Assembly (NCBI RefSeq): GCF_000314895.2
Contig: NZ_CM001773.1
Span: forward strand, 3,792,780-3,856,779
Direction of reading: 5' to 3'
Length of the DNA stretch: 64,000 nucleotides
Source: Providencia sneebia DSM 19967
GTDB taxonomy: Bacteria; Pseudomonadota; Gammaproteobacteria; Enterobacterales; Enterobacteriaceae
The notes beneath the pieces were generated by a model. It did not search any database. It was not told the origin of the DNA and saw only the letters and a list, made by a program, of their open reading frames with translations. Of the stretch, positions 1 to 9,182 are shown piece by piece. Every line of letters starts with the position of its first letter. Position 1 is the first letter of the stretch. The position numbers were made by a program, and so were the translations under genes.

Positions 1-1
1 G

Positions 2-1840
2 GCAGCATTAATCGGTGCGCGTGAAGTTGCAGGCCCCGTTATTGCAATGACAATTACCTTAGCTGCTGTTTACGCGCCTATTGGCTTAATGTCTGGTTTA
101 ACTGGTGCTTTATTTAAGGAATTTGCCCTAACATTAGCAGGAGCCGTTGTTGTTTCAGGCATTGTCGCCCTGACGTTATCACCGGTGATGAGCTCATTTA
201 TGTTGAACTCACAACAAAATGAAGGTCGAATGGCGCATATGGCGGAAAATTTCTTCAATCGCCTTGCTAGCTATTACACTATTGGGCTTAATTTTTCGCT
301 AAAAAACCGGTGGATTACAGGTATTATTGCCATAGCAGTTTTTATTAGCCTACCTTTGTTATATCAATCAGCGCCTCGCGAATTAGCCCCCGTAGAAGAT
401 CAATCTGCGATTTTAACTGCAATAAAATCACCACAACATGCCAATCTTGAGTATGTAGAACGCTTTTCTCGTAAATTGCATGACGTGATGATGACCCTAC
501 CAGAAACTGAAAGTACATGGATTATTAATGGTACAGATGGTACTTCTTCCAGCTTTGGTGGAAGTAATTTAACTTCGTGGGAACAGCGAGAAAGACCGGC
601 ATCTCTTATCCAATCAGATTTACAAGGACGAGTTGGGGATGTTGAAGGGAATAGTATCTTTGTATTTCAGCTACCAGCACTCCCGGGGTCAACAGGCGGT
701 TTACCCATTCAAATGGTTCTTAGAAGCCCGCAAGGCTACCCTGTGCTGTATAAAACAATGGAAGAGATCAAACAGCAAGCTCGTGAAAGTGGCTTATTTA
801 TGGTTGTTGATAGCGATTTAGATTATAACAACCCTGTTGTTGAGGTAAAAGTGAATCGCTCAAAAGCCAATAGCCTTGGTATTAGTATGCAAGATATTGG
901 TGAATCACTGAATTTATTAGTGGGCGAAAACTACATTAACCGTTTTGGAATGGAAGGTCGCTCTTATGATGTGATCCCTCAAAGTATGCGAAGCCAGCGC
1001 CTCACACCAGATACACTTTCTCGGCATCATGTTAAAACGCAAAGTGGTGCGATGATCCCACTCTCCACCGTGGTAGATATCCAAACTGAAATTGAACCCA
1101 ATAAACTTTCACAGTTTAATCAACAAAACGCTGCAACCTTCCAAGCAATTCCTGCACCAGGGGTTACATTAGGTCAAGCGGTTGAATATTTAGATGCATT
1201 AGCAAAAGAATTGCCGGCAGGATTTAGCCATGACTGGCAGTCTGATTCTCGTCAATATCAGCAAGAAGGGAATACGCTCGCTTTCGCATTTATGGCTGCA
1301 CTTATCATCATTTATCTTGTTCTGGCAGCTCAATATGAAAGCTTAGTTGATCCGCTCATAATTTTAATCACCGTGCCATTATCTATCTGTGGCGCATTAA
1401 TTCCTCTCGCCTTAGGGTATGCCACGCTCAATATTTATACACAAATTGGCTTAGTCACATTGATTGGCTTGATCAGTAAGCATGGCATCTTGATGGTCGA
1501 ATTTGCCAATGAATTACAAGCTCATGAGAATTTAAACAAACGTGAAGCCATCTTAAAAGCAGCACAAATTCGTCTACGCCCAATTTTGATGACGACTGCG
1601 GCGATGGTCATCGGGTTAGTGCCACTATTATTTGCTACAGGTGCCGGAGCAAATAGTCGCTTTGGCTTAGGTCTAGTCATTGTCACAGGTATGTTAGTGG
1701 GTACGTTATTCACCCTGTTTATCTTACCAACCATTTATTCACTCCTTGCCCGTAACCACAGTGCTACCACCCTAACGCCTCGCCGTTATGAACTTGCAGA
1801 AGCTGAACGTTTACTCAAAAAAGATGAGGAAAAAGCCTAA
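2..1840 (+). CDS. RND-family multidrug efflux permease, C-terminal part (5' end outside window)
   Basis: The reading frame is open from base 2, so the gene begins upstream of the window; about 612 residues are visible, against roughly 1030 for a whole AcrB/HAE1-type pump. The visible part starts near the end of the first membrane half (AAVYAPIGLMSGLTGALFKEF, aligned by eye with AcrB about residue 430-460), continues through the second periplasmic porter domain, and ends with the second membrane bundle. The signature IGLISKHGILMVEFANE contains the lysine equivalent to the AcrB proton-relay lysine. It should form the inner-membrane, proton-driven trimer of a tripartite drug pump. The fusion protein and substrate are not visible, so no symbol is given. 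Confidence 0.93.
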   Translation, partial: AALIGAREVAGPVIAMTITLAAVYAPIGLMSGLTGALFKEFALTLAGAVVVSGIVALTLSPVMSSFMLNSQQNEGRMAHMAENFFNRLASYYTIGLNFSLKNRWITGIIAIAVFISLPLLYQSAPRELAPVEDQSAILTAIKSPQHANLEYVERFSRKLHDVMMTLPETESTWIINGTDGTSSSFGGSNLTSWEQRERPASLIQSDLQGRVGDVEGNSIFVFQLPALPGSTGGLPIQMVLRSPQGYPVLYKTMEEIKQQARESGLFMVVDSDLDYNNPVVEVKVNRSKANSLGISMQDIGESLNLLVGENYINRFGMEGRSYDVIPQSMRSQRLTPDTLSRHHVKTQSGAMIPLSTVVDIQTEIEPNKLSQFNQQNAATFQAIPAPGVTLGQAVEYLDALAKELPAGFSHDWQSDSRQYQQEGNTLAFAFMAALIIIYLVLAAQYESLVDPLIILITVPLSICGALIPLALGYATLNIYTQIGLVTLIGLISKHGILMVEFANELQAHENLNKREAILKAAQIRLRPILMTTAAMVIGLVPLLFATGAGANSRFGLGLVIVTGMLVGTLFTLFILPTIYSLLARNHSATTLTPRRYELAEAERLLKKDEEKA

Positions 1841-1992
1841 TGAATAGAACTATATCTCGCCATCAACCTAAAAATAATAATGAAGTTCAAAGTGATGAGG
1901 TTAATCCAATGAATAATAGCATTGCATTATTAATGATCTACCATGGCCTGCCAAAGACAAATAAGAAGCCCGCTTCGATCAAGGAAGCCTAG
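1840..1992 (+). CDS. Small ORF (50 aa) overlapping the end of the RND gene
   Basis: An ATG shares one base with the RND stop codon (TAATGA arrangement) and reads 50 codons, beginning MNRTISRHQPKNNNEV and ending PASIKEA. It is polar, with no signal peptide or membrane segment. The overlap would allow translational coupling, which is the only real argument for expression. No family is recognised. It may be chance open sequence between the pump gene and the hairpin that follows. Confidence 0.3.
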   Translation: MNRTISRHQPKNNNEVQSDEVNPMNNSIALLMIYHGLPKTNKKPASIKEA

Positions 1993-2011
1993 AGATTTAA
2001 GATAGTGCCAA

Positions 2012-2052
2012 GAAAAACGGCCAATCAACCTATTATTTATAGGATGTTGGCC
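2012..2052. terminator. Terminator-like hairpin between convergent RND and arnT genes
   Basis: GGCCAA (2019-2024) and CCTAT (2029-2033) pair with ATAGG (2039-2043) and TTGGCC (2047-2052) around a small internal loop. An A run at 2012-2017 gives a T run on the minus strand. It sits where two convergent transcripts should end. Confidence 0.5.
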
Positions 2053-2100
2053 ATTAAATTTCATTTTAAATCAATTTATTACATTACTCTTTATGAAGAA

Positions 2101-3749
2101 TTACTTCTCACCTTCATACAAAATGAAAACGAGATTGCCTTCTTTAATCACTTGCGGATTTCCGGGTAAAGATGACAATACTGCTTTTTGCGTTCCTTCT
2201 ACCACAATAGCAACATCTTGATAATTATGATCCGCTAAAAGCGTTGGCAGTTGATCCAAGGAATAAAAACGATTGGCTGCATCTGCATAGCCTAAGCCAT
2301 ATTCAAGTTCGCCCTTTTGATGTAGCATATTAATATCACTACGCTTTAATACCCATGCTAAGGCTGTACCTAATCCCACATTGTTGGTCAATAAATACCT
2401 TTTATCCGATAGCTGAGCGCGGTATTTTTCAACTAATTGTTGGGGCGTATTATTGCTCATAATTTTATTGGGGATCACATGACCTACCGTCAGGCTTAAT
2501 CCCAATGTACAAGCTGCAGCTAATGCCCAGAAACGGCGATTAAATGAAATAATGCCAATCAAAGCCCAAAAAAGAAATGCGCCAGAGGCGAGTAATCTCT
2601 TATTATCTTCATCAATCTGGTAAATCGTTAAATTTTGAAAGTGGTTGGATAAAAATATGCCACCCGCTAACAATAAACCAATAATTGTGTTAATTGCTGC
2701 GTTCAGACGGATTGCACCCACCTGTTTTTGTTGCAAAATTTTATCTATATATGACGCCATTAAAATAGCAATTGGCGCAATGCACGGCAAAAGATAGGTC
2801 AGTAACTTACCTTTCGTGATACTGAAGAAGATAAATGGTACTAAAAACCATAATAAAAAATAGACATGCTGGCCTTTTTGGCGAAAACCATTCATTAATG
2901 ATGCAAATAAATAGCCCAACCAAGGTAATACTGCCGCAATCAATATTGGAATATAAAACCAGAAAGGTGAGCGATTTTGAGCATTCTCGGCCATAAAGCG
3001 TTGAATATGTTCGACCCAAAAAAGTAACGCCAATAATCAGGTTCGCGGCTAGCAACAATCAAACCCCAAGGAAGGCAGATAACAAACATGGTAAACAGTG
3101 AGACAAAGGAGAAGCAGAAAACCTCTTTGAATTGTTTATAGTAAATAGAGCTAAAAAAAACAATCAAAGCAGGTAATACCAATACCAAAAAACCTTTTGT
3201 CATCACGCCAAGGCCACCTGCAACCCCAAGCAAAATAAAGGCGAGCAATTTTTGTGAGAAATCTTTAGTGGTCATTCCCCACTGAAGGAAAAACATCGCC
3301 ATCGTGACAAACGCCGTGACGATAGGATCGAGGACATTATAAGTACCAATGGCAAATACCATTAGCATAGAAAGGTAAATCAAAGCTGCATTAAAGGCGA
3401 CGTTGTGTTTTTTCCATGCCATTTTAGCGCTAAGGTAGATAAATAATGCACTAACTAGTGTACTAAAAACCACACCAAGTCGAACTGAAACATTATTTTC
3501 GCCGAAAAGCATTTGGAAAAAAGCGTTTACCCAATACCCAAAAATAGGTTTTTCAAAATAACGGATATCGAGAAGCTCAGGAACGCTCCAGTTATAGCTT
3601 AAGATCAATTCGCGGCTTATCTCAGCATACCGAAGCTCATCAGGTTGCCAAAGCAGTCGTCCATTCAGGGGAATAAAATATGTGACTAACACAAAACCGA
3701 ATAACAAAAACCATTTAAAATAGGCAACCTTACTATTTGCCATAATCAT
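2101..3749 (-). pseudogene. arnT: ArnT-type lipid A 4-amino-4-deoxy-L-arabinose transferase, frameshifted
   Basis: Two overlapping frames together make one ArnT-like protein of about 549 aa, the usual family length. The N-terminal frame (2940-3749) has membrane segments and the periplasmic acidic motif WQPDELRYAEISREL expected of the GT83 catalytic region. The C-terminal frame (2101-3033) resumes at WVEHIQRF. The ArnT junction should read WRYFFWVEHIQRF, but the sequence has six A's (plus strand 3018-3023) where seven would keep the frame. The intact enzyme moves L-Ara4N from undecaprenyl phosphate onto lipid A at the periplasmic face of the inner membrane and gives polymyxin resistance. It stands alone, away from arnBCADEF. 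A real null, a slippage-controlled switch and a homopolymer sequencing error are all possible. Confidence 0.85.
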
Positions 3750-4295
3750 TTTATATCAACCATATTTTAACTATTGCTCAATAAATAGATGCTGAATTGT
3801 ATCAATTTGATTTATCACGTTAATACAATCATCTCTTGATAATAAATCGCCCTATTATCGTTTCATCAGATAAACCCTTTATAAACAAATAATAAATTCA
3901 TTCTTTAATAAAGTTATTATCCCCAAAAAATTTCTTATAAATTAAGGCGATATCAAAATGTAAACATAAAATTCCTTGCGACATTAAGACTAACTATCCC
4001 AAAAATAGTTCATGTAAAATAAATCACTTAATGAAAAATAGAAAAATCTTACCAATAATTAAGATTCAGAAATAAAAAGATCTTATAACTCCATATAGAT
4101 AATAAAAAGTTTATTGGTCATAATTTTAGGTAAAATTGTATCATAATCAATAAAATATAATATTATGTTTTTCTATACCAATCGCGAAGAAAATAAGGAT
4201 ACCAGCTGTATAAGGTTAGTCAAATGACAAGTGACATATTAAAATATATCACTTGTCGACTTTCAAATTTGTGGATTTAAAGGGTAATCAGTATG
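3750..4295. other. AT-rich intergenic region between arnT and metY
   Basis: This is 546 bases of very AT-rich sequence with no supported gene. It must hold the arnT promoter on the minus strand, but no convincing -35/-10 pair stands out. The only strong structure is the hairpin at 4226-4257, listed separately. Confidence 0.6.
4226..4257. terminator. Long hairpin downstream of metY
   Basis: GACAAGTGA (4226-4234) pairs perfectly with TCACTTGTC (4249-4257). After one C-A mismatch the arms continue pairing through ATATT/AATAT, leaving almost no loop. It lies 38 bases past the metY stop. There is no strong U run on either side, so termination or mRNA 3'-end protection is an inference. Confidence 0.45.
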
Positions 4296-5570
4296 TTACT
4301 GAGCAGCAACTAATGCTTGTTCAAGATCAGCCAAAATATCATCAATATGCTCAATACCAATAGACAAACGGATCATATCTCGAGAAACACCTGCTTTTGC
4401 CAATTCAGCGTCATTTAGTTGACGATGTGTTGTTGAGGCTGGATGGCAAGCAAGGGATTTTGCATCACCAATATTAACCAGTCGAACAATTAAGTTTAGT
4501 GCATCAATAAAACGAGATCCTGCTTCCTGCCCACCTTTGATGCCAAATGACATGATACTTGCAGGTGTTCCCTTCATATACTTTTGCGCCAGCGCATGTT
4601 CAGGATGATTCGGTAAACCTGCATACTTAACCCAAGCAACTTGAGGATGATTTTCTAAATAATGGGCCACTTTTAATGCATTTTCAGTATGACGTTCCAT
4701 ACGCAATGCTAAAGTTTCCAAGCCTTGTAATATCAAGAAAGCATTAAATGGTGATAATGCAGCACCTGTGCCTCTTAAAGGCCCTACTCGGCAACGAGCA
4801 ATAAAGGCTGCGGCACCAAAATGTTCAGTGTAGCTTACGCCATGGTAGGCAATATCAGGCTCAACGAGCAAGGAAAAACGCTCAGCGTGCTCCGCCCAAG
4901 GAAATTGACCAGAATCGACAACCATACCGCCAATTGATGTACCATGCCCACCAATATATTTAGTTAATGAGTGGATCACAATATCTGCACCATATTCAAA
5001 CGGGCGGCATAAATATGGCGTTGCAACGGTATTATCCACAATTAATGGTACACCATGGCGATGTGCAACTTCGGCTAATGCCTCAATATCAACAATAAAA
5101 CCTGCTGGATTAGTAATAGATTCACAAAATACTGCCTTTGTTTTATCATCAATCAATGCTTCTAATGCTGCTAAATCATCATGTTCAGCAAAACGAGTTT
5201 CAATTCCTAAACGTGGTAATGCATGAGCTAAGAGGTTATATGTTCCGCCATAAAGTTTGGCAACGGAAACAATATTATCTCCTACTTGGGCTATTGTTTG
5301 GATGGCATAGGTTATCGCCGCCATACCGGATGCAACAGCAAGTCCTGCGACACCACCTTCTAAAGCAGCAACACGTTTTTCTAATACATCATTGGTTGGA
5401 TTCATGATCCGCGAATAAATATTACCTGCCACTTTTAGATCAAACAGATCTGCACCATGCTGTGTATCGTCGAAAGCATAAGAGGTGGTTTGGTAAATAG
5501 GGACAGCGACGGCTTTGGTTGTCGGATCTGCTGTGTAACCGGCATGAATCGATAATGTTTCTAATTTCAT
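4296..5570 (-). CDS. metY: O-acetylhomoserine sulfhydrylase (PLP-dependent, Cys/Met metabolism family)
   Basis: The 424-aa protein is a full-length member of the Cys/Met metabolism PLP enzyme family, subgroup O-acetylhomoserine aminocarboxypropyltransferase. It makes homocysteine from O-acetylhomoserine and sulfide in the cytoplasm. Visible marks are the N-terminal LETLSIHAGYTADPTTKAVAVPIYQTTSY, the substrate and phosphate-binding YSRIMNPT, and the PLP-lysine motif HSLTKYIGGHGTS. The length (about 420, rather than the 385 or so of MetB/MetC) and the RCRVGPLRGTGAALSPF insert fit MetY. The start has AAGGA seven bases upstream. It would offer direct sulfhydrylation beside trans-sulfuration and feed homocysteine to MetH, encoded at 45.9-49.6 kb. 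Confidence 0.93.
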   Translation of the reverse strand: MKLETLSIHAGYTADPTTKAVAVPIYQTTSYAFDDTQHGADLFDLKVAGNIYSRIMNPTNDVLEKRVAALEGGVAGLAVASGMAAITYAIQTIAQVGDNIVSVAKLYGGTYNLLAHALPRLGIETRFAEHDDLAALEALIDDKTKAVFCESITNPAGFIVDIEALAEVAHRHGVPLIVDNTVATPYLCRPFEYGADIVIHSLTKYIGGHGTSIGGMVVDSGQFPWAEHAERFSLLVEPDIAYHGVSYTEHFGAAAFIARCRVGPLRGTGAALSPFNAFLILQGLETLALRMERHTENALKVAHYLENHPQVAWVKYAGLPNHPEHALAQKYMKGTPASIMSFGIKGGQEAGSRFIDALNLIVRLVNIGDAKSLACHPASTTHRQLNDAELAKAGVSRDMIRLSIGIEHIDDILADLEQALVAAQ

Positions 5571-5697
5571 TTATTATCCTTATTATGATGATAGCGCTCT
5601 ATTTTTTATGCCGTATTGTTATATCTCTGCGGCTGGTATGAATAGATATAACCTTAGCGCTTCTCCCAGACAACTACCACCACTTGAAATTATTTCA
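5571..5697 (-). promoter_or_regulatory. metY leader: MetR-like box and structured 5' RNA candidate
   Basis: On the minus strand upstream of metY, GTTATATCT pairs perfectly with AGATATAAC (5644-5652 with 5618-5626; 17-nt loop). Two copies of the self-complementary AGCGCT (5656-5661 and 5593-5598) flank it and can close an outer stem. TGAAATTATTTCA at 5685-5697 fits the MetR consensus TGAA-N5-TTCA exactly. No terminator U run follows the hairpin. It does not match the SAM-I or SAM-II riboswitch signatures I know. The MetR-site assignment follows family knowledge; the RNA structure is inference. Confidence 0.45.
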
Positions 5698-5965
5698 TTT
5701 AACATGGTTCAGTCGCTACAAAGTCAATCACCGCATTATCTACCAACACGCGTTTTCTCAATATTCCGTCTTTAATCTGCTATAATCTGCTATTTTTTAT
5801 AACTAAATAATATATAAATATTGGTATTTATTACCCATATTAAATGACTTATTGATGGTTGATAAAATATCGTTAGGAAGTCAATCGTTGGTAATCGAGA
5901 TGCGTTCAAAACAGCTGGAAAGTCTTACTTAACAGCTGTCTTGAATAGTCAAAAGAGAGAGATGA

Positions 5966-7324
5966 TTAGAGATATACTGGAACTAAAATTTCTGTTGCAA
6001 TAATCACCACAACTAGCCCAACTAAGACCGGTACTGAGGTTCGTTTAACAACTTCAAATGGGGAAATTTTCGCCATACCGGAAACGGCAACAACAACACC
6101 TGACACCGGCGATAAAGTCCGTCCTAAGTTAGATGCTTGTAACATTGGAATGACCAAATAAGCCGGGTTTACGCCCATTTGTTTCGCAAGGTGTGGAATA
6201 AGTTCAACGAACGCATAAAACGGCGCATTCCCAGAACCTGTGGTCATTGCAGCCAACATGGTAATAATGACCAGTGCGACCATCATCACTATTGCACCAG
6301 AACCAAATGATTGAGCTAAATCAATCAGGCCTCTGATAAAGCCTATAGTACTTAGCCCTTGAGCAAATATACCTGCGGCAACTAACAGCATAACGACTGT
6401 CGCAAAGGCATCCGCCATTCCTCTATAACAAACATCTAAACCTGAATAAACATGCTTAGCACTAAAGCTACGTAGAAATTCAATGACTGCGGCAAGAATA
6501 ATACAGCCTACAATAATGGTGACAATATGTAATTCTGGTGCCCATTTACCATCAAATACCAACACACCAATAATTGGCGTAAAAGGTAAAATGGCATAGA
6601 AACTCGGCGCATGCGTTTTGATTTCATTCACATCCAACATTTCTAATTTCACGTGCTCTTTTCTATCAAGATAACGTTGCCAAAAGAAATGCGCTATAGA
6701 CATAGCCACAATAGCGGCAATAGAGATAGGCAGGGTGGTTTTAAAAGCAAAATCAATCAGCGGCATTTCGGCGGCTTGAGCAGCTAAAATCACATCACCC
6801 GATGTTGGTGCTAAAATAATAGCCGCAGGTGAAGCACAGATAGCAGCCGCTGCACCACGGCTTATCCCAACATTCACCATAACGGGGAATAAGGTTGCCA
6901 TGAGTAGCACGCCTAATCCTGTCGCAGAAGAGACGGCAAGGGACATCAAACAAGCAACAATATAAGCAGCTACCATCAATAAATAAGGAGAGTTGATCAT
7001 TTTTAAAGGTTTAGATGCAATTTTTACCACAACATCATTCGCCCCAATGTGAGTCATATAAGAAGCAAACCCACATAACACCATGATCATCATGCCAAGA
7101 TCGCCACCGCGGCTCATCAGCAAGAATTTAATATATTCTAAAATATCAGTTGTACGCCAACCTGTTGGTTTAACAGATTCGGGTAAGATATTTTTCCCCA
7201 TCATGACACTGATAATTAAAAGTAAAATACCGCCAGTCAACAGCACCCCAGTTGCCGAATAACCTTTGATAATATAACGCCCGACGCCAATCGCAACAAT
7301 GACGCCGATTAAGAGTTCGATCAT
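5966..7324 (-). CDS. dcuC: DcuC-family anaerobic C4-dicarboxylate transporter
   Basis: From the ATG at 7324 (AGGAG seven bases upstream, giving MIELLIGVIVAIGVGRY) the protein has 452 aa, close to the usual 461. A longer frame begins at 7378 but has no ribosome site. It is hydrophobic throughout with many membrane segments and short polar loops. Features include a central GLDVCYRGMADAFATVVMLLVAAGIFAQGL block, a TTGSGNAPFYAFVELIPHL motif and a C-terminal QASNLGRTLSPVSGVVVAVSGMAKISPF stretch typical of DcuC. It should mediate fumarate/succinate exchange or succinate efflux during fermentation. It is a single-gene unit; no dicarboxylate regulator is adjacent. Confidence 0.88.
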   Translation of the reverse strand: MIELLIGVIVAIGVGRYIIKGYSATGVLLTGGILLLIISVMMGKNILPESVKPTGWRTTDILEYIKFLLMSRGGDLGMMIMVLCGFASYMTHIGANDVVVKIASKPLKMINSPYLLMVAAYIVACLMSLAVSSATGLGVLLMATLFPVMVNVGISRGAAAAICASPAAIILAPTSGDVILAAQAAEMPLIDFAFKTTLPISIAAIVAMSIAHFFWQRYLDRKEHVKLEMLDVNEIKTHAPSFYAILPFTPIIGVLVFDGKWAPELHIVTIIVGCIILAAVIEFLRSFSAKHVYSGLDVCYRGMADAFATVVMLLVAAGIFAQGLSTIGFIRGLIDLAQSFGSGAIVMMVALVIITMLAAMTTGSGNAPFYAFVELIPHLAKQMGVNPAYLVIPMLQASNLGRTLSPVSGVVVAVSGMAKISPFEVVKRTSVPVLVGLVVVIIATEILVPVYL

Positions 7325-7661
7325 GTATATCTCCTGCCTGTTCCATTTTTTAATATTATTAACGCGTACTCTGCCCAAAACATACGCAAAACTTACTGAT
7401 GTTGATCATATCTGGGTTAAGAAAATAGCTCTATATTGCCGATAAACGTCATACTTCGATGGATATTATTCTTAATCACACTTAACTCATCATTTAATGA
7501 TTTAAAGCGTGATATCTATAGGTGAATGCATGACATTATTGGTCAGGTAATATAAAGGCTATTTTATCAATTTCAGAGGTTTTTTTGATAGACAAGACTA
7601 AAAAATGATTACGTCAAAAAAAACATCCTATGAACAATGAAATAGGATAAAAAGCGAACAA

Positions 7662-8117
7662 TTAGCGAAACTGCTCAAAAATCATATCACCGGAGAATCC
7701 ACGGTACTGTAAATAACGAATTTGCTTATTTTTTTCTTTAAAATCAGTCGGAATATCATCACCGAATTTTTTGCTGCGTACTTCCACAGCAAGTTCAAAC
7801 CAATCTATCTCAAGATTTTCCATCTCGGCATCAATAAGTGAAGATAAGAAACCTTTTTGTCTTAGTTCCTGTTTTATTCTCAGTGGCCCATAGCCCTTAC
7901 GGATATAGCTTTGTGTTAAAAGCATTAATACGCGATTATCATCTAGAAAATGTTGATCTTGTAGCTTCCCTAATACGAGCTCAATTAATTGCTCATCAAT
8001 AATTCCAGCATTTTTTTCATACATACGACGTTTCATACGTGCCTGTAACTCTGCCGTGCCATAATCACGTCGAGAAAGCATAAATAAAGCATATTGATAA
8101 AGTTCTGATTCATTCAT
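7662..8117 (-). CDS. recX: RecX-family regulatory protein, not next to recA
   Basis: The 151-aa protein matches the RecX fold of three-helix repeats. An N-terminal ALFMLSRRDYGTAELQARMKRR block is followed by YIRKGYGPLRIKQELRQKG, the best conserved RecX segment, and by a C-terminal IRYLQYRGFSGDMIFEQF block. It is slightly shorter than E. coli RecX (166 aa). RecX proteins bind RecA filaments and modulate strand exchange and SOS induction. In E. coli recX is directly downstream of recA; here the neighbours are dcuC and a small unknown gene. It is either the relocated sole recX or a second copy. The ribosome site before the ATG is poor. Confidence 0.85.
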   Translation of the reverse strand: MNESELYQYALFMLSRRDYGTAELQARMKRRMYEKNAGIIDEQLIELVLGKLQDQHFLDDNRVLMLLTQSYIRKGYGPLRIKQELRQKGFLSSLIDAEMENLEIDWFELAVEVRSKKFGDDIPTDFKEKNKQIRYLQYRGFSGDMIFEQFR

Positions 8118-8381
8118 GTAAACTATTCATCACCTAATAACTCATTAAATTAAAAGAAGTTTTATTCATAATATTCTGAACGATACATATTTCATTTATA
8201 TTAATGAATATGCACCAATTTAAAATCCAGTAAGTACCAAGCACTAATACAAATAATAGTACAAATAAATGTTGAAACTCAAAACCCATTCTCTAGCGTA
8301 AATTAGCCACCATTGATACTAGCGATTAAAGGCTCACTCAGGCACAATAACTTTATAACTAAATACAATATAGGTAACAAA

Positions 8382-8564
8382 ATGGCCGATTTAACCAAAG
8401 CGCAGAAAGAATATGTTGATGAGCTCGCCATGGAACGTGTTTATGACATGAATAATGACGATGTGTTGATTGATGCTCTCGAAAAGAAAGTGCATGAGAT
8501 GGAAGATCATTTAAAAGCTTACTTCCATGAACGTGTCCGTTTTCACCAAAACAATCCAAAATAA
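8382..8564 (+). CDS. Small acidic protein of unknown function (60 aa)
   Basis: The chosen ATG (8382) follows TAGG about seven bases upstream and gives MADLTKAQKEYVDELAMERV, a compact helical sequence with heptad-like LIDALEKKVHEMEDHLKAYFHERV. The frame is open further upstream to 8313 without a better start. There is no signal peptide or membrane segment. A strong inverted repeat follows the stop at once, consistent with a monocistronic transcript. I do not recognise the family. The coding-like composition and the start and stop context make it probably real. Confidence 0.6.
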   Translation: MADLTKAQKEYVDELAMERVYDMNNDDVLIDALEKKVHEMEDHLKAYFHERVRFHQNNPK

Positions 8565-8565
8565 T

Positions 8566-8613
8566 ATTGATTGCATGCCTAACATTAATTCTTAATGGTG
8601 GCATGCAATCAAT
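8566..8613. terminator. 48-nt near-palindromic hairpin after the 60-aa gene
   Basis: ATTGATTGCATGCC (8566-8579) pairs perfectly with GGCATGCAATCAAT (8600-8613). Inside, CATTAA (8583-8588) pairs with TTAATG (8592-8597) around TTC. There is no downstream U run, so it may stabilise the mRNA end rather than terminate transcription intrinsically. Confidence 0.5.
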
Positions 8614-9182
8614 CCTCACATCAAGACGACCTATTACTTATTTAAAAATAGATATGCCATTTTGCGCACATCATCCCTGACTATGAACTCTTTAAAATCG
8701 TTCATTTTTACACCAAAGCATTCGGCAACAAGAAAGCATTCATAGCATTAATTCTTATTCAAAAAAATTCAACATATTTTATGGGTAGATTATTTTTCAA
8801 GCATCCAATAAACTCTTTTTTGTATAATCATTATTCAACAAAACGAACAATTACGATAATTGTATAAAAACAAGCCAATCGTTTGATTAAAAAACAATCA
8901 AAATAACCATGTAATAACTAGATGTATAGTTTGTTTTTTATTCGAATTTGACTTAATCTCAGATTATCACCATCACAATTGATTATATAAATTTATAAAT
9001 AACATTTGTTATTAAAATTTAATTTAAAAAAATACACTATAAAACAATTAATTACAATCCATCACTTTTATTCATAATAAAACACAGTAATTTAGCTAAA
9101 TTCAGTCTGATAAAAGTAGCTCCTCAAAAATTATTCTGCTACTATTCGCTCGATTTTTGTTCAGAGAAACTAGGAGAAGCAA
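8614..9182. other. AT-rich intergenic region before bax
   Basis: This is 569 bases with long A/T runs. No coding stretch, RNA gene or repeat can be supported. It presumably contains the bax promoter, but no site can be chosen with confidence. Confidence 0.5.

Noticed and set aside
5881..5940. Repeated ACAGCTG motifs downstream of dcuC as a terminator
   Set aside because: The pairing is only six bases with a 15-base loop and no U run.
6461..6620. CRISPR arrays or rRNA genes anywhere in the window
   Set aside because: No regularly spaced repeats and no rRNA sequence were seen on either strand; the interval given is only a placeholder for the whole-window check.
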